Positions 34,539-42,335 of a DNA stretch of 64,000 nucleotides are shown piece after piece. Position 1 is the stretch's first letter. Each line of letters opens with the position of its first letter. The stretch comes from Parvibaculum sp040390855 (GTDB lineage: Bacteria; Pseudomonadota; Alphaproteobacteria; Parvibaculales; Parvibaculaceae): NCBI GenBank assembly GCA_040390855.1, contig JAZJXO010000008.1, positions 102,388 to 166,387 of the forward strand. The letters are read 5' to 3'. The notes beneath the pieces are model-generated. The model ran no database searches. It had not been told where the DNA came from and saw only the letters and a program-made list of their open reading frames with translations. The position numbers and the translations under genes are program-made.

Positions 34539-35987
34539 ATGAAATTGCGGAATGCTTCTTTGAAGGCGGTCGGTTCTGTTATTGCTCTGGCCCTTATCGC
34601 GCAACTCGGCGCGTGCTCCGGTGATGAAAAAAAATCATCCCTCGGCACAACGGTCACCAGCAGCCTCGAAACCAAAGCCGAACGCGAAGCTATCGCCAAG
34701 AAGAAACTCGATGCCATGGCGTCGGGCTCATCGCTTGGCGGCATCGTCATCGCTGACGAACCGGCAGCGGCACTTCTCGGTCGTGATATGCTGGAAAAAG
34801 GCGGCACGGCAGCCGATGCCGCAGTCGCAACGTATTTCGCTTTGTCCGTGACCTATCCAGCCGCCGCCGGCCTCGGCGGCGGCGGCATCTGCCTTGCGCG
34901 CGACGGCGAGAAGGGTGAAGTCCGCTCCATCAGTTTTCCCGCCCTGGCGCCGAGCTCCGGCGGCTCCATCGCGGTGCCGGGCAATGTGCGCGGCATGGCT
35001 TATCTACAGGCTTCATTCGGATCGCTCAAATGGTCGCAGGTCGTGTCGCCGGCTGAACGTCTCGCCGCCACCGGCTTTCAGGCCTCACGCGCCACCGTCA
35101 ATCAGCTTGCCAAAAACGCAACCGTCATCGGCAGTTCAGATGCGCTCAAAGCGCTCTATCTCAATGCTGACGGCATGGCCTATGAAAAGGCCGATACGAT
35201 CCGCTTGCCCGGCCTCGCAGGCACATTGAGCCGCATCCGCGCCTCGGGTGTCGGCGGCTTCTATCAGGGCGATACGGCAGACTTGCTCGTCGCGCAATCC
35301 AGGCTCAATGGCGGTTCAATCACGCAGGAAGACCTGACCGCCTATCGACCCGTCGATGCGCCCGCGCAAGGCATCGAAGCCGGTGATTTGAGGCTCATGC
35401 TTCCGGCAGCAAACACCGAAGCCGGTGCTTTCACCGCTGCTCTCTGGCCCAAAATCCAGAATATCAGCGGTGCGAGCGCCCTTGCTGACGCCGCCAATCA
35501 GACAGCGGGTGTCACAGGTGCGGCAGCAGACGCCGACTATGGCTCCACGACCTTCGTCGCGGTAGACGGTCTTGGCGGTGCTGTCGCCTGCGCGGTCTCG
35601 ATGAACGGTGCCTTCGGCCTCGGTCGTGTCGCTTCGGGCAGCGGCATCATCTTTGCGGCAACGCCTGCCTCCGCCGTGAAAGGTGCCGCCGCCAAATATC
35701 TCGCGCCCGTCATGCTCGTGCGTGAAAAATCCAAAAACAGCCTTTACCTTGCCGCCGTCGGTGCAGGTGCGCCCAAAGCTGTTGCCGCCGTCGAAAGCGC
35801 TGTCGTCGCCACATTGACGAACGAGGAGGGCGCGCCCCTCATGTCCCTCGTCAATGGTCCGGCTGACGAGCTTTCCACCGCTAACGCCATCGTCTGTTCC
35901 AAGGGATTGCCGCGCGGCAGTTGCTCTATCAACGTGAACCCCAAAGGCTCCGGCGTCGGCTTCACCGCCGTTGATGCAGGGTCCTAG
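34539..35987 (+). CDS. Degenerate gamma-glutamyltransferase-like lipoprotein
   Basis: A 482-residue protein from the ATG at 34539, shorter than the usual ~580 for gamma-glutamyltransferase. It has a lipoprotein signal: hydrophobic ALALIAQ then LGAC, so the mature protein is probably membrane-anchored in the periplasm. Family resemblance is clear in the N-terminal part (EKGGTAADAAVATYFALSV, AAGLGGGGICL). At the autoprocessing site the usual TTH motif reads STTF, so the nucleophilic Thr may remain but His is replaced by Phe. The usual SSMTPT segment reads APVML, and GSPGG reads GAGAP. These changes argue against normal transferase activity. An aminotransferase gene follows after 11 bases. Confidence 0.72.
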   Translation: MKLRNASLKAVGSVIALALIAQLGACSGDEKKSSLGTTVTSSLETKAEREAIAKKKLDAMASGSSLGGIVIADEPAAALLGRDMLEKGGTAADAAVATYFALSVTYPAAAGLGGGGICLARDGEKGEVRSISFPALAPSSGGSIAVPGNVRGMAYLQASFGSLKWSQVVSPAERLAATGFQASRATVNQLAKNATVIGSSDALKALYLNADGMAYEKADTIRLPGLAGTLSRIRASGVGGFYQGDTADLLVAQSRLNGGSITQEDLTAYRPVDAPAQGIEAGDLRLMLPAANTEAGAFTAALWPKIQNISGASALADAANQTAGVTGAAADADYGSTTFVAVDGLGGAVACAVSMNGAFGLGRVASGSGIIFAATPASAVKGAAAKYLAPVMLVREKSKNSLYLAAVGAGAPKAVAAVESAVVATLTNEEGAPLMSLVNGPADELSTANAIVCSKGLPRGSCSINVNPKGSGVGFTAVDAGS

Positions 35988-35998
35988 AGTCCTGATTG

Positions 35999-37183
35999 AT
36001 GACCAAGCCTGAAATATCCAAACGCAGCGGCGTCTCGCCTTTCATTGCGATGGACGTCATGCGTGAAGCGACCGCTATGGAGAGCGACCGGACGAATACG
36101 CGCCGCATTATCCATCTGGAAGTCGGTCAACCCTCCACGCCCGCACCGCGCCTTGTGCGCGATGCCGCGGCCCATGCTCTTGTCCATGAACGTCTGGGCT
36201 ATACCGATGCGTTGGGCCTGCCCAAACTGCGCGCCCGCATCGCCCGACATTACCGTGAGCGATACAACGCGGACATCAGCAACGAACGCGTCGTCATCAC
36301 CTCAGGCTCGTCCGGCGGTTTTATCTTGGCATTCCTCGCCTGCTTCGATGTCGGCGCGCGTGTGGCCATATCCGAGCCGGGCTATCCCGCCTATCGCAAT
36401 ATCCTGACAGCGCTCGGCCTCGTTCCCGTCGGCATTCGCGTTGGTCCCGAAACCCGCTGGTCCATGACGCCGGACCTGATCGACGCCGCAGAGCGCGCGC
36501 ATGGTCGCATCGCCGGTGTACTCGTCGCCAGTCCGGCAAACCCCACCGGCACCATGCTGACCCCTCAGGCGCTTGCCGCGCTCACAACATCCTGCGCTGC
36601 AAAAGGCCGATGGTTCATCTCCGATGAAATCTATCACGGTATTTCTTATGGCATGAGCGAGGCAACGGCGCTTGCCTCCTCATCCGATGCCGTCGTCGCC
36701 AACAGTTTCTCGAAATATTACAGCATGACCGGCTGGCGTCTCGGCTGGCTCGTCGTGCCGGACCGTCTCGTGCGCCCGCTGGAACGCCTGGCGCAAAACC
36801 TCTTTATCTCGCCGCCCGCCATCGCGCAGGAAGCAGCCGTCGCCGCCTTCGATGCCGGTGATGAACTGGACACCAATGTCGCCCTCTACGCCGCCAACCG
36901 CGACCTGTTGCTCGACGCGCTTCCGCAAGCGGGTCTCGATAATTTTGCGCCTGCCGACGGCGCGTTCTACCTGTATGCGGATGTGAGCGATCTGCTTGCA
37001 AAGCGCGGCAACACGGACAGCGTCGAGTTCTGCCGTCTCATGCTGCACGAGACAGGCATCGCCGCCACACCGGGTTTCGATTTCGATCCGGCGCGGGGAG
37101 GGCAGACCGTGCGCTTCTCCTTTGCCGGTGCGACCGCCGACATGGCAGAGGCAGCGGCGCGTCTCAAACTCTGGTTGATGTGA
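35999..37183 (+). CDS. Class I/II PLP-dependent aminotransferase
   Basis: Fold-type I aminotransferase of 394 residues. The PLP-lysine lies in NSFSKYYSMTGWRLGW; other elements are VASPANPTGTM with the conserved Asn and the Asp/Tyr pair in ISDEIYHGI. The C-terminal Arg in GQTVRFSFAG probably binds the substrate carboxylate. The amino donor is not determined. The ATG at 35999 is preferred over the TTG immediately before it. It lies 11 bases after the GGT-like gene and 3 before the TfoX-domain gene, so the three probably form an operon. Confidence 0.88.
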   Translation: MTKPEISKRSGVSPFIAMDVMREATAMESDRTNTRRIIHLEVGQPSTPAPRLVRDAAAHALVHERLGYTDALGLPKLRARIARHYRERYNADISNERVVITSGSSGGFILAFLACFDVGARVAISEPGYPAYRNILTALGLVPVGIRVGPETRWSMTPDLIDAAERAHGRIAGVLVASPANPTGTMLTPQALAALTTSCAAKGRWFISDEIYHGISYGMSEATALASSSDAVVANSFSKYYSMTGWRLGWLVVPDRLVRPLERLAQNLFISPPAIAQEAAVAAFDAGDELDTNVALYAANRDLLLDALPQAGLDNFAPADGAFYLYADVSDLLAKRGNTDSVEFCRLMLHETGIAATPGFDFDPARGGQTVRFSFAGATADMAEAAARLKLWLM

Positions 37184-37186
37184 GCG

Positions 37187-37624
37187 ATGGCCGTCAGCGC
37201 TGAATATAAGGAGTTTATCCTTGAGCAACTGGAACGTCTCGGCCCCGTGCGCATGCGTGGCATGTTCGGCGGCTCCGGTGTCTATCTCGACGATATGATG
37301 TTCGGCGTCATCTTCGACGAAACCCTCTACTTCAAAGTCGATGACCGTAACCGCGCCGACTACGAAGCCGAAGACATGGGTCCCTTCACCTTCGAGATGA
37401 AGAACGGCGACGTGGGCTCACTCAAATATTACGAAGTCCCCGAACGCCTCTATGATGATCCCGACGAACTCGTACAATGGGCCCGCAAATCAATAGAGGT
37501 TATGATGGACGTACAAGCCGAAAAACGAGCAAAAGCCGCAAAAGTCCTCGAACGCAAAGCCAAAGCCGGCCCGAAAAAGAAAATTGCCAAGAAGCTCGCG
37601 AAGAAACCGGCCGCTAAAAAATAG
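37187..37624 (+). CDS. TfoX N-terminal domain protein with Lys/Ala-rich tail
   Basis: A 145-residue protein. Residues 1-105 form a TfoX N-terminal domain, seen in VRMRGMFGGSGVYLDDMMFG, LYFKVDDRNRADYEAE and SLKYYEVPERLYDDPDELV; in gammaproteobacterial TfoX this accompanies competence control, but standalone forms have no proven role. Residues 110-145 are a Lys/Ala/Pro tail with AKK-type repeats resembling histone H1 or AlgP tails, so nucleic acid or polyanion binding is possible. Last gene of the three-gene unit; convergent with the GGDEF gene. Confidence 0.82.
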   Translation: MAVSAEYKEFILEQLERLGPVRMRGMFGGSGVYLDDMMFGVIFDETLYFKVDDRNRADYEAEDMGPFTFEMKNGDVGSLKYYEVPERLYDDPDELVQWARKSIEVMMDVQAEKRAKAAKVLERKAKAGPKKKIAKKLAKKPAAKK

Positions 37625-37714
37625 CGTCACTTCCCCCTGAACATCTCCGGCACTCTTATAATCACCTAATGAACGCTGAAACTCTGCGTCAGAAATATGT
37701 GTTTTTGAGAGTGA

Positions 37715-38773
37715 TCAGCTCGCCTTGGCGACGATGGCAACTTTGCTGTCTTCCGTGATCACACAGTTGCGGCCCGAGCGTTTAGCCGTATAGAGGCAAC
37801 TGTCGGCGCGCTCGATGAGCGATCCGGCATTGTCGCCCGCACGGAAATAAGAGATGCCGAGCGACATGGTCACGCGGCCCAGCGTTTCGCCGGTCGAGCG
37901 TTTGACGAGTTCGCGCGCCTGCACCGCTTCGCGAATGGCGTTGCCGAGCTTCTCGGCGCGTTCGGTCGAGATGCCGGGCATGATCACGGCAAATTCTTCG
38001 CCGCCATATCGTGCGACATGGTCAGCCTCGCGCGCGCCGGATTTCAGGCAGCTTGCAACAAGACGCAACACCTGGTCGCCTGTGCGGTGGCCCCATGTGT
38101 CGTTGAACGCTTTGAAATGGTCGATGTCGCCCATCATCAGGCAGAGCTGCGAGCCGTCAGCCGAAGCACGCGCAATCTCCTGCGCGATCAGTTCGTCAAA
38201 GGCTTTGCGGTTGTTGACACCCGTGAGCCCATCAGTCCGCGCTTCGTTGCGGGCTTTGCTCAGGTTCGTCTGCAAGGCGCTGAGTTCGGATTTCGTTTCC
38301 GTCAGACGCAGTTCAAGTTCTTTCGAGCGGCTTTCCATTTCGACAGACGCGCTCATAATTGCTTCGACAACGCGGCGTACATCGGTCGGGCTCGATTTAT
38401 TGGTCAGCCCTTCGCTGGCGGCGCGGACCGATGAACCAAGTGCGGAATTATCGCCCGCCGCCGATTGCACCAGTTTCAAAATCTTGTCGATCTCGCTGCC
38501 CAGCTTGTCGCCGGTTTCGATCGCGGCATCGGCAAGGGCGTTCTGACTTACATAGCGCTGGTGGAGGTCGGACGTGACCTCCGCGTCCACCGGTTTACCA
38601 TCGCGGATACGGCTGTCAATTTCTTCGGCGAGTTCGGTGGCCTGACCGGAGGCATAGCGGAACCAGACTTCGTAATTGTCGGGCACCGGCACGATCTTGT
38701 TGTGGGTCATCAAGGCCAGTGCCTTCATGCTCCATTCGTTTGCCACGGTCAGATCGTCCGTATAGGTGCTCAC
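37715..38773 (-). CDS. GGDEF domain diguanylate cyclase
   Basis: Likely synthesises cyclic di-GMP. It has 352 residues. The first ~180 residues are soluble and helical without a recognised sensor domain, with a coiled-coil stretch (MESRSKELELRLTETKSELS) leading into the GGDEF domain. The active site is intact as GGEEF in VARYGGEEFAVIM. An RxxD inhibitory site (READ) lies five residues before it, so product inhibition is expected. No membrane segment is seen, which suggests a cytosolic enzyme. Transcribed alone; its promoter is in the 278-base spacer shared with the aldehyde dehydrogenase gene. Confidence 0.92.
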   Translation of the reverse strand: MSTYTDDLTVANEWSMKALALMTHNKIVPVPDNYEVWFRYASGQATELAEEIDSRIRDGKPVDAEVTSDLHQRYVSQNALADAAIETGDKLGSEIDKILKLVQSAAGDNSALGSSVRAASEGLTNKSSPTDVRRVVEAIMSASVEMESRSKELELRLTETKSELSALQTNLSKARNEARTDGLTGVNNRKAFDELIAQEIARASADGSQLCLMMGDIDHFKAFNDTWGHRTGDQVLRLVASCLKSGAREADHVARYGGEEFAVIMPGISTERAEKLGNAIREAVQARELVKRSTGETLGRVTMSLGISYFRAGDNAGSLIERADSCLYTAKRSGRNCVITEDSKVAIVAKAS

Positions 38774-39051
38774 GTTATGTCCTCGGCTGGAGAGTTATCG
38801 TGCAAAGGGTTTTATTCACCCGTTCGCCCAATCTAGAGCAACTTCGTTACACTGCGGTAAACTTGGCAGAAATCCGCCATTTTTAGATAATTTTAGTCAA
38901 AGCCCCGCCTTTGGCGGCAACACTCTATTTCTGTGAGGAATTCAGTGCTTTTTTGTGTTGGAAGCTGACGTATCTGTTTTTTGTCATGTATATTTTCCAC
39001 AACTACCTGTCGGGACCCCCTCCTCGGTCCGGGGTGAAAGGGAGAAATAAA

Positions 39052-40515
39052 ATGAGCCTGGCTGAATCAAATCTGCGCGAGGCAGACGGAGACGCGGTTT
39101 CGAAATCAATCCGCAGCATCGTGGATCGTCAGAAAGCGGCCCATATCAAAGAGGGTGCGCCGAGCGCCGAGCGTCGCATCGACTGGATCGACCGCGCTAT
39201 TGCGCTGGTCGTCGACAATCAGAAAGATATTGCCGAGGCGCTCGCCTCCGACTTCGGCCATCGCAGCCACGAGCAGACCTTGCTCACCGATGTCATGGGC
39301 TCTATCGGGCCTTTGAAACACGCGAAAAAACATCTCCGCGAGTGGATGAAGCCGGAAAAGCGCAAAGTGCAGTTTCCGCTCAATCTGCTCGGTGCCAAAG
39401 CCCGCGTTGAGTTCCAGCCGCTTGGCGTCGTCGGCATCATCAGCCCGTGGAACTTCCCGATCAATCTCACATGGACGCCGCTCGCCGGTGTCTTCTCTGC
39501 GGGCAACCGCGCCATCATCAAACCGTCGGAGTTCACGCCCGCCACATCCGAATTAATGGCCCGTATGATCCGCTCGGTTTATGATGAAACCGAAGTCGCC
39601 GTCGTCACAGGTGGCCCCGCTGTCGGCGAAGCCTTTGCGCGCCAGCCCTTCGATCATCTCCTGTTCACAGGCGCCACGTCGATTGCCTATCACGTCATGC
39701 GCGCTGCGGCCGAAAACCTCGTGCCGCTGACGCTGGAACTCGGTGGCAAATCGCCCGTCATCATTTCCAAATCCGCCAAAATGGATGATGCGGCGGCGAA
39801 GGTGATGACCGGCAAGACATTGAATGCCGGTCAGATTTGTCTCGCACCCGATTACGTCTTCGTGCCGGAAAGCCGCGTGGACGAGTTCGTCACCGAAGCC
39901 ACGAAGTCGGTGAAAAAAATGTTCCCGACACTGAAAGACAATCCGGACTACACCTCGATCATCAACCAGCGCCATTATGATCGTATCAACGGTTACGTTG
40001 AAGACGCACGCGCCAAGGGTGCGAAGATCGTCGAGATCAATCCGGCCAATGAAGACATGTCGCAGCAGCAGGCCCACAAGATCGCGCCGACGCTGATCGT
40101 CAATCCGACGGACGACATGAAAGTCATGCAGGACGAAATTTTCGGCCCCGTCCTGCCGATCAAAACCTACAAGGACATTTCCGAAGTCTTGGGCTATGTG
40201 AACGGACATGCCCGTCCGCTCGGCCTCTATTACTTCGGTGAAGATGCCGGTGAGGAGCGCGTCGTGCTCGACCGCACAACCTCAGGCGGCGTCACAGTCA
40301 ACGACGTCATCATGCATGTCTCGATGGAAGACCTCCCCTTCGGCGGTGTCGGCCCGAGCGGCATGGGTGCCTATCACGGCAAAGACGGCTTCCGTACCTT
40401 CAGCCACGCCAAAGCTGTTTACGTGCAGACGAAAGTGAAAATGGTCTCCGAAATGTTCCGTGCCCCCTACGGCGCAAAAACCCGCAAGACACTGGCGTCG
40501 ATGATCAAGAAGTAA
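39052..40515 (+). CDS. Aldehyde dehydrogenase (coniferyl aldehyde dehydrogenase type)
   Basis: NAD(P)-dependent aldehyde dehydrogenase of 487 residues, closest in feel to the coniferyl aldehyde dehydrogenase group. The catalytic Cys is in NAGQICLAPDYV and the general-base Glu in LTLELGGKSPVI; the cofactor loop reads FTGATSIAYHVM. The ATG at 39052 has AAAGGGAGAA upstream, while the longer frame covers a non-family stretch. A strong terminator follows. The natural substrate, whether an aromatic or an aliphatic aldehyde, is not determined. Confidence 0.9.
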   Translation: MSLAESNLREADGDAVSKSIRSIVDRQKAAHIKEGAPSAERRIDWIDRAIALVVDNQKDIAEALASDFGHRSHEQTLLTDVMGSIGPLKHAKKHLREWMKPEKRKVQFPLNLLGAKARVEFQPLGVVGIISPWNFPINLTWTPLAGVFSAGNRAIIKPSEFTPATSELMARMIRSVYDETEVAVVTGGPAVGEAFARQPFDHLLFTGATSIAYHVMRAAAENLVPLTLELGGKSPVIISKSAKMDDAAAKVMTGKTLNAGQICLAPDYVFVPESRVDEFVTEATKSVKKMFPTLKDNPDYTSIINQRHYDRINGYVEDARAKGAKIVEINPANEDMSQQQAHKIAPTLIVNPTDDMKVMQDEIFGPVLPIKTYKDISEVLGYVNGHARPLGLYYFGEDAGEERVVLDRTTSGGVTVNDVIMHVSMEDLPFGGVGPSGMGAYHGKDGFRTFSHAKAVYVQTKVKMVSEMFRAPYGAKTRKTLASMIKK

Positions 40516-40536
40516 ACTGTCACAAAGCCGACAAAC

Positions 40537-40569
40537 AAAGTCCCGATGGTCCGCCATCGGGACTTTTTC
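40537..40569 (+). terminator. Terminator after the aldehyde dehydrogenase gene
   Basis: AAAGTCCCGATGG and CCATCGGGACTTTTT form a perfect stem with a TCCG loop and a T-run, 21 bases after the stop. Confidence 0.94.
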
Positions 40570-40689
40570 TTTTCTGGAACCTTCTGCCCGAATCTTGTCT
40601 GAGAACCCCGAATCTTGTTTGAGAACATTGACCTTCATCTCCCCGTAACCCACATTCACTCCACCATCATCACCCACCGGAGATATCCC

Positions 40690-42000
40690 ATGCGCTCACC
40701 ATTCTTTCCGCTCGTCAGTACGCTGGTGTTTGTCGCGCTTGTTGGTTGCGGCAATCAATCGACGCAGCCCATCGAGAAGGGCATGGGACCGGACCCCGTA
40801 CTGCCCGAACCGCAATCCTCCACGCTTCCCTCCGTCAATATCGCCAAGGCGGAACCATGGGTCGGTGACGCTAAACCGACCCCCGTCCAGGGCCTCGCCG
40901 TCAACGCCTTCGCCGCCGACCTCGATCATCCGCGCTGGCTCTATATCCTGCCCAATGGCGACGTGCTCGTTGCTGAAACAAACAGCCCGCCCAAAGAAGG
41001 TGGCACCGGTCTTCGCGGTTGGGCCGAAAATTTCATTATGAGCAGAGCAGGGGCAGGAGCCAAAACCGCCAATCGCATCACGCTGCTGCGTGACGCCGAT
41101 CACGACGGTGTCGCCGAGTTGAAAACGCCGTTCCTCGAAAATCTCTTTTCGCCCTTCGGCATGGCCCTTGTCGGTGACACGCTGTATGTCGCCAATGGCG
41201 ACGCCGTTGTTGCTTTCCCCTATAAAGAGGGTGAAACAAAAATTACGGCTGATGGCAAAAAGATTATGGATCTTCCCGCAGGCCGCAATCATCACTGGAC
41301 GAAGAACATCATCGCCAGCCGCGACGGCACGAAGCTGTATGTCACCGTCGGTTCCAACAGCAATGTCGGTGAGAATGGCATGGACGTGGAAGTTGGCCGC
41401 GCCGCGATCCACGAACTCGATCTGGCAACCGGCAAGTCGCGCATCTTCGCCTCCGGTCTGCGCAACCCCAATGGTCTCGCTTGGGCACCCGTCACCGGCG
41501 CGCTCTGGACCACCGTCAACGAGCGTGATGAAATCGGACCGGATCTCGTGCCCGACTATATGACATCGGTGAAGGACGGCGCATTCTATGGCTGGCCCTA
41601 TAGCTATTACGGCCAGCATGTTGACGTCCGCATCCAGCCGCAAGATTCCGCTCTCGTCGCCAAAGCGATCAAACCCGACTACGCGCTCGGCTCGCACACA
41701 GCCTCGCTCGGTCTCGCCTTTTACGAAGCGTCATTGCTTCCGTCGAAATATAACGGCGGCGCTTTCATCGGCCAGCATGGTTCATGGAACCGAAATCCCG
41801 TCAGCGGCTATAAAGTCATATTTGTTCCGTTCAAAGACGGTATACCCGACGGTGTTGCTGAAGATGTTCTCACCGGCTTCCTCGACAAAGACGGCAACGC
41901 TCAGGGTCGCCCCGTCGGCGTCGTCGTGGACAGCGCGGGCGCTCTTCTCGTGGCAGATGATGTCGGCAACAAAATCTGGCGCGTCTCACCCGCCAAGTAA
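40690..42000 (+). CDS. Glucose/sorbosone dehydrogenase-like lipoprotein
   Basis: A 436-residue periplasmic beta-propeller of the PQQ-dependent glucose/sorbosone dehydrogenase group, probably lipid-anchored: the signal peptide (FFPLVSTLVFVALVGC) ends in a lipobox Cys. Propeller features include LPAGRNHHWTKNI, ASGLRNPNGLAW, NERDEIGPDLVPDY, GWPYSYYGQH and QHGSWNRNPVSGYKV. The ATG at 40690 follows ACCGGAGATA. Whether it binds PQQ and which sugar or alcohol it oxidises is not shown by the sequence; it may be a dehydrogenase-like protein of other function. Confidence 0.85.
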   Translation: MRSPFFPLVSTLVFVALVGCGNQSTQPIEKGMGPDPVLPEPQSSTLPSVNIAKAEPWVGDAKPTPVQGLAVNAFAADLDHPRWLYILPNGDVLVAETNSPPKEGGTGLRGWAENFIMSRAGAGAKTANRITLLRDADHDGVAELKTPFLENLFSPFGMALVGDTLYVANGDAVVAFPYKEGETKITADGKKIMDLPAGRNHHWTKNIIASRDGTKLYVTVGSNSNVGENGMDVEVGRAAIHELDLATGKSRIFASGLRNPNGLAWAPVTGALWTTVNERDEIGPDLVPDYMTSVKDGAFYGWPYSYYGQHVDVRIQPQDSALVAKAIKPDYALGSHTASLGLAFYEASLLPSKYNGGAFIGQHGSWNRNPVSGYKVIFVPFKDGIPDGVAEDVLTGFLDKDGNAQGRPVGVVVDSAGALLVADDVGNKIWRVSPAK

Positions 42001-42004
42001 CCCC

Positions 42005-42031
42005 GTCATTGCGGGGGGGGGCGAAGCAATG
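42005..42031. repeat. Intergenic CATTGC/GCAATG palindrome
   Basis: CATTGC (42007-42012) pairs with GCAATG (42026-42031) around a G-run, in the form GTCATTGCG...CGAAGCAATG, similar to a short dispersed palindrome found in many proteobacterial genomes. It begins directly after the GSDH-like stop codon. Confidence 0.4.
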
Positions 42032-42165
42032 CGGCATCCGATCGTCTTTTTTAAAAAAGCGAGGATAAGTTTTTCGTAAAAATTTTCCGTAAACCCCGCG
42101 CATAAGTTTATTTTCTCTCGAAACCACCCCTGTCCCCCTGAGGACAGGCTCCTGCACCACCCGCT

Positions 42166-42229
42166 CCGGACCATCGACGAACCAACCAACGATCTCTGCA
42201 TGGAAACCTCGAATCTCTTGCAAGAAATG
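42166..42229 (+). repeat. Dispersed repeat encoding an ABC-F Walker B/D-loop fragment (copy B)
   Basis: A 64-base match to 2539-2602 (58 of 64 identical). In frame it reads IDEPTNDLCMETSNLLQEM; the D-loop Asp is changed to Cys, consistent with loss of constraint. It has no start codon or other ABC-F domains. It lies between the convergent GSDH-like and DEAD-box genes, the same kind of place as copy A. Confidence 0.6.
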
Positions 42230-42286
42230 TTGCGATTTTCGTTGAGCAACCGAGCGCGAAAAAACTAATCCTCCCCCTTCGCACAA

Positions 42287-42319
42287 CAAAAAAGGCGGCT
42301 CTGACGAGCCGCCTTTTTC
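42287..42319. terminator. Bidirectional terminator between GSDH-like and DEAD-box genes
   Basis: A-run, GGCGGCTC, loop TGAC, GAGCCGCC and a T-run form a symmetrical stem-loop. It lies 17 bases after the DEAD-box stop on the minus strand and can also stop plus-strand transcription from the GSDH-like gene. Confidence 0.93.
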
Positions 42320-42335
42320 GGTTTATTCCGGAAGC

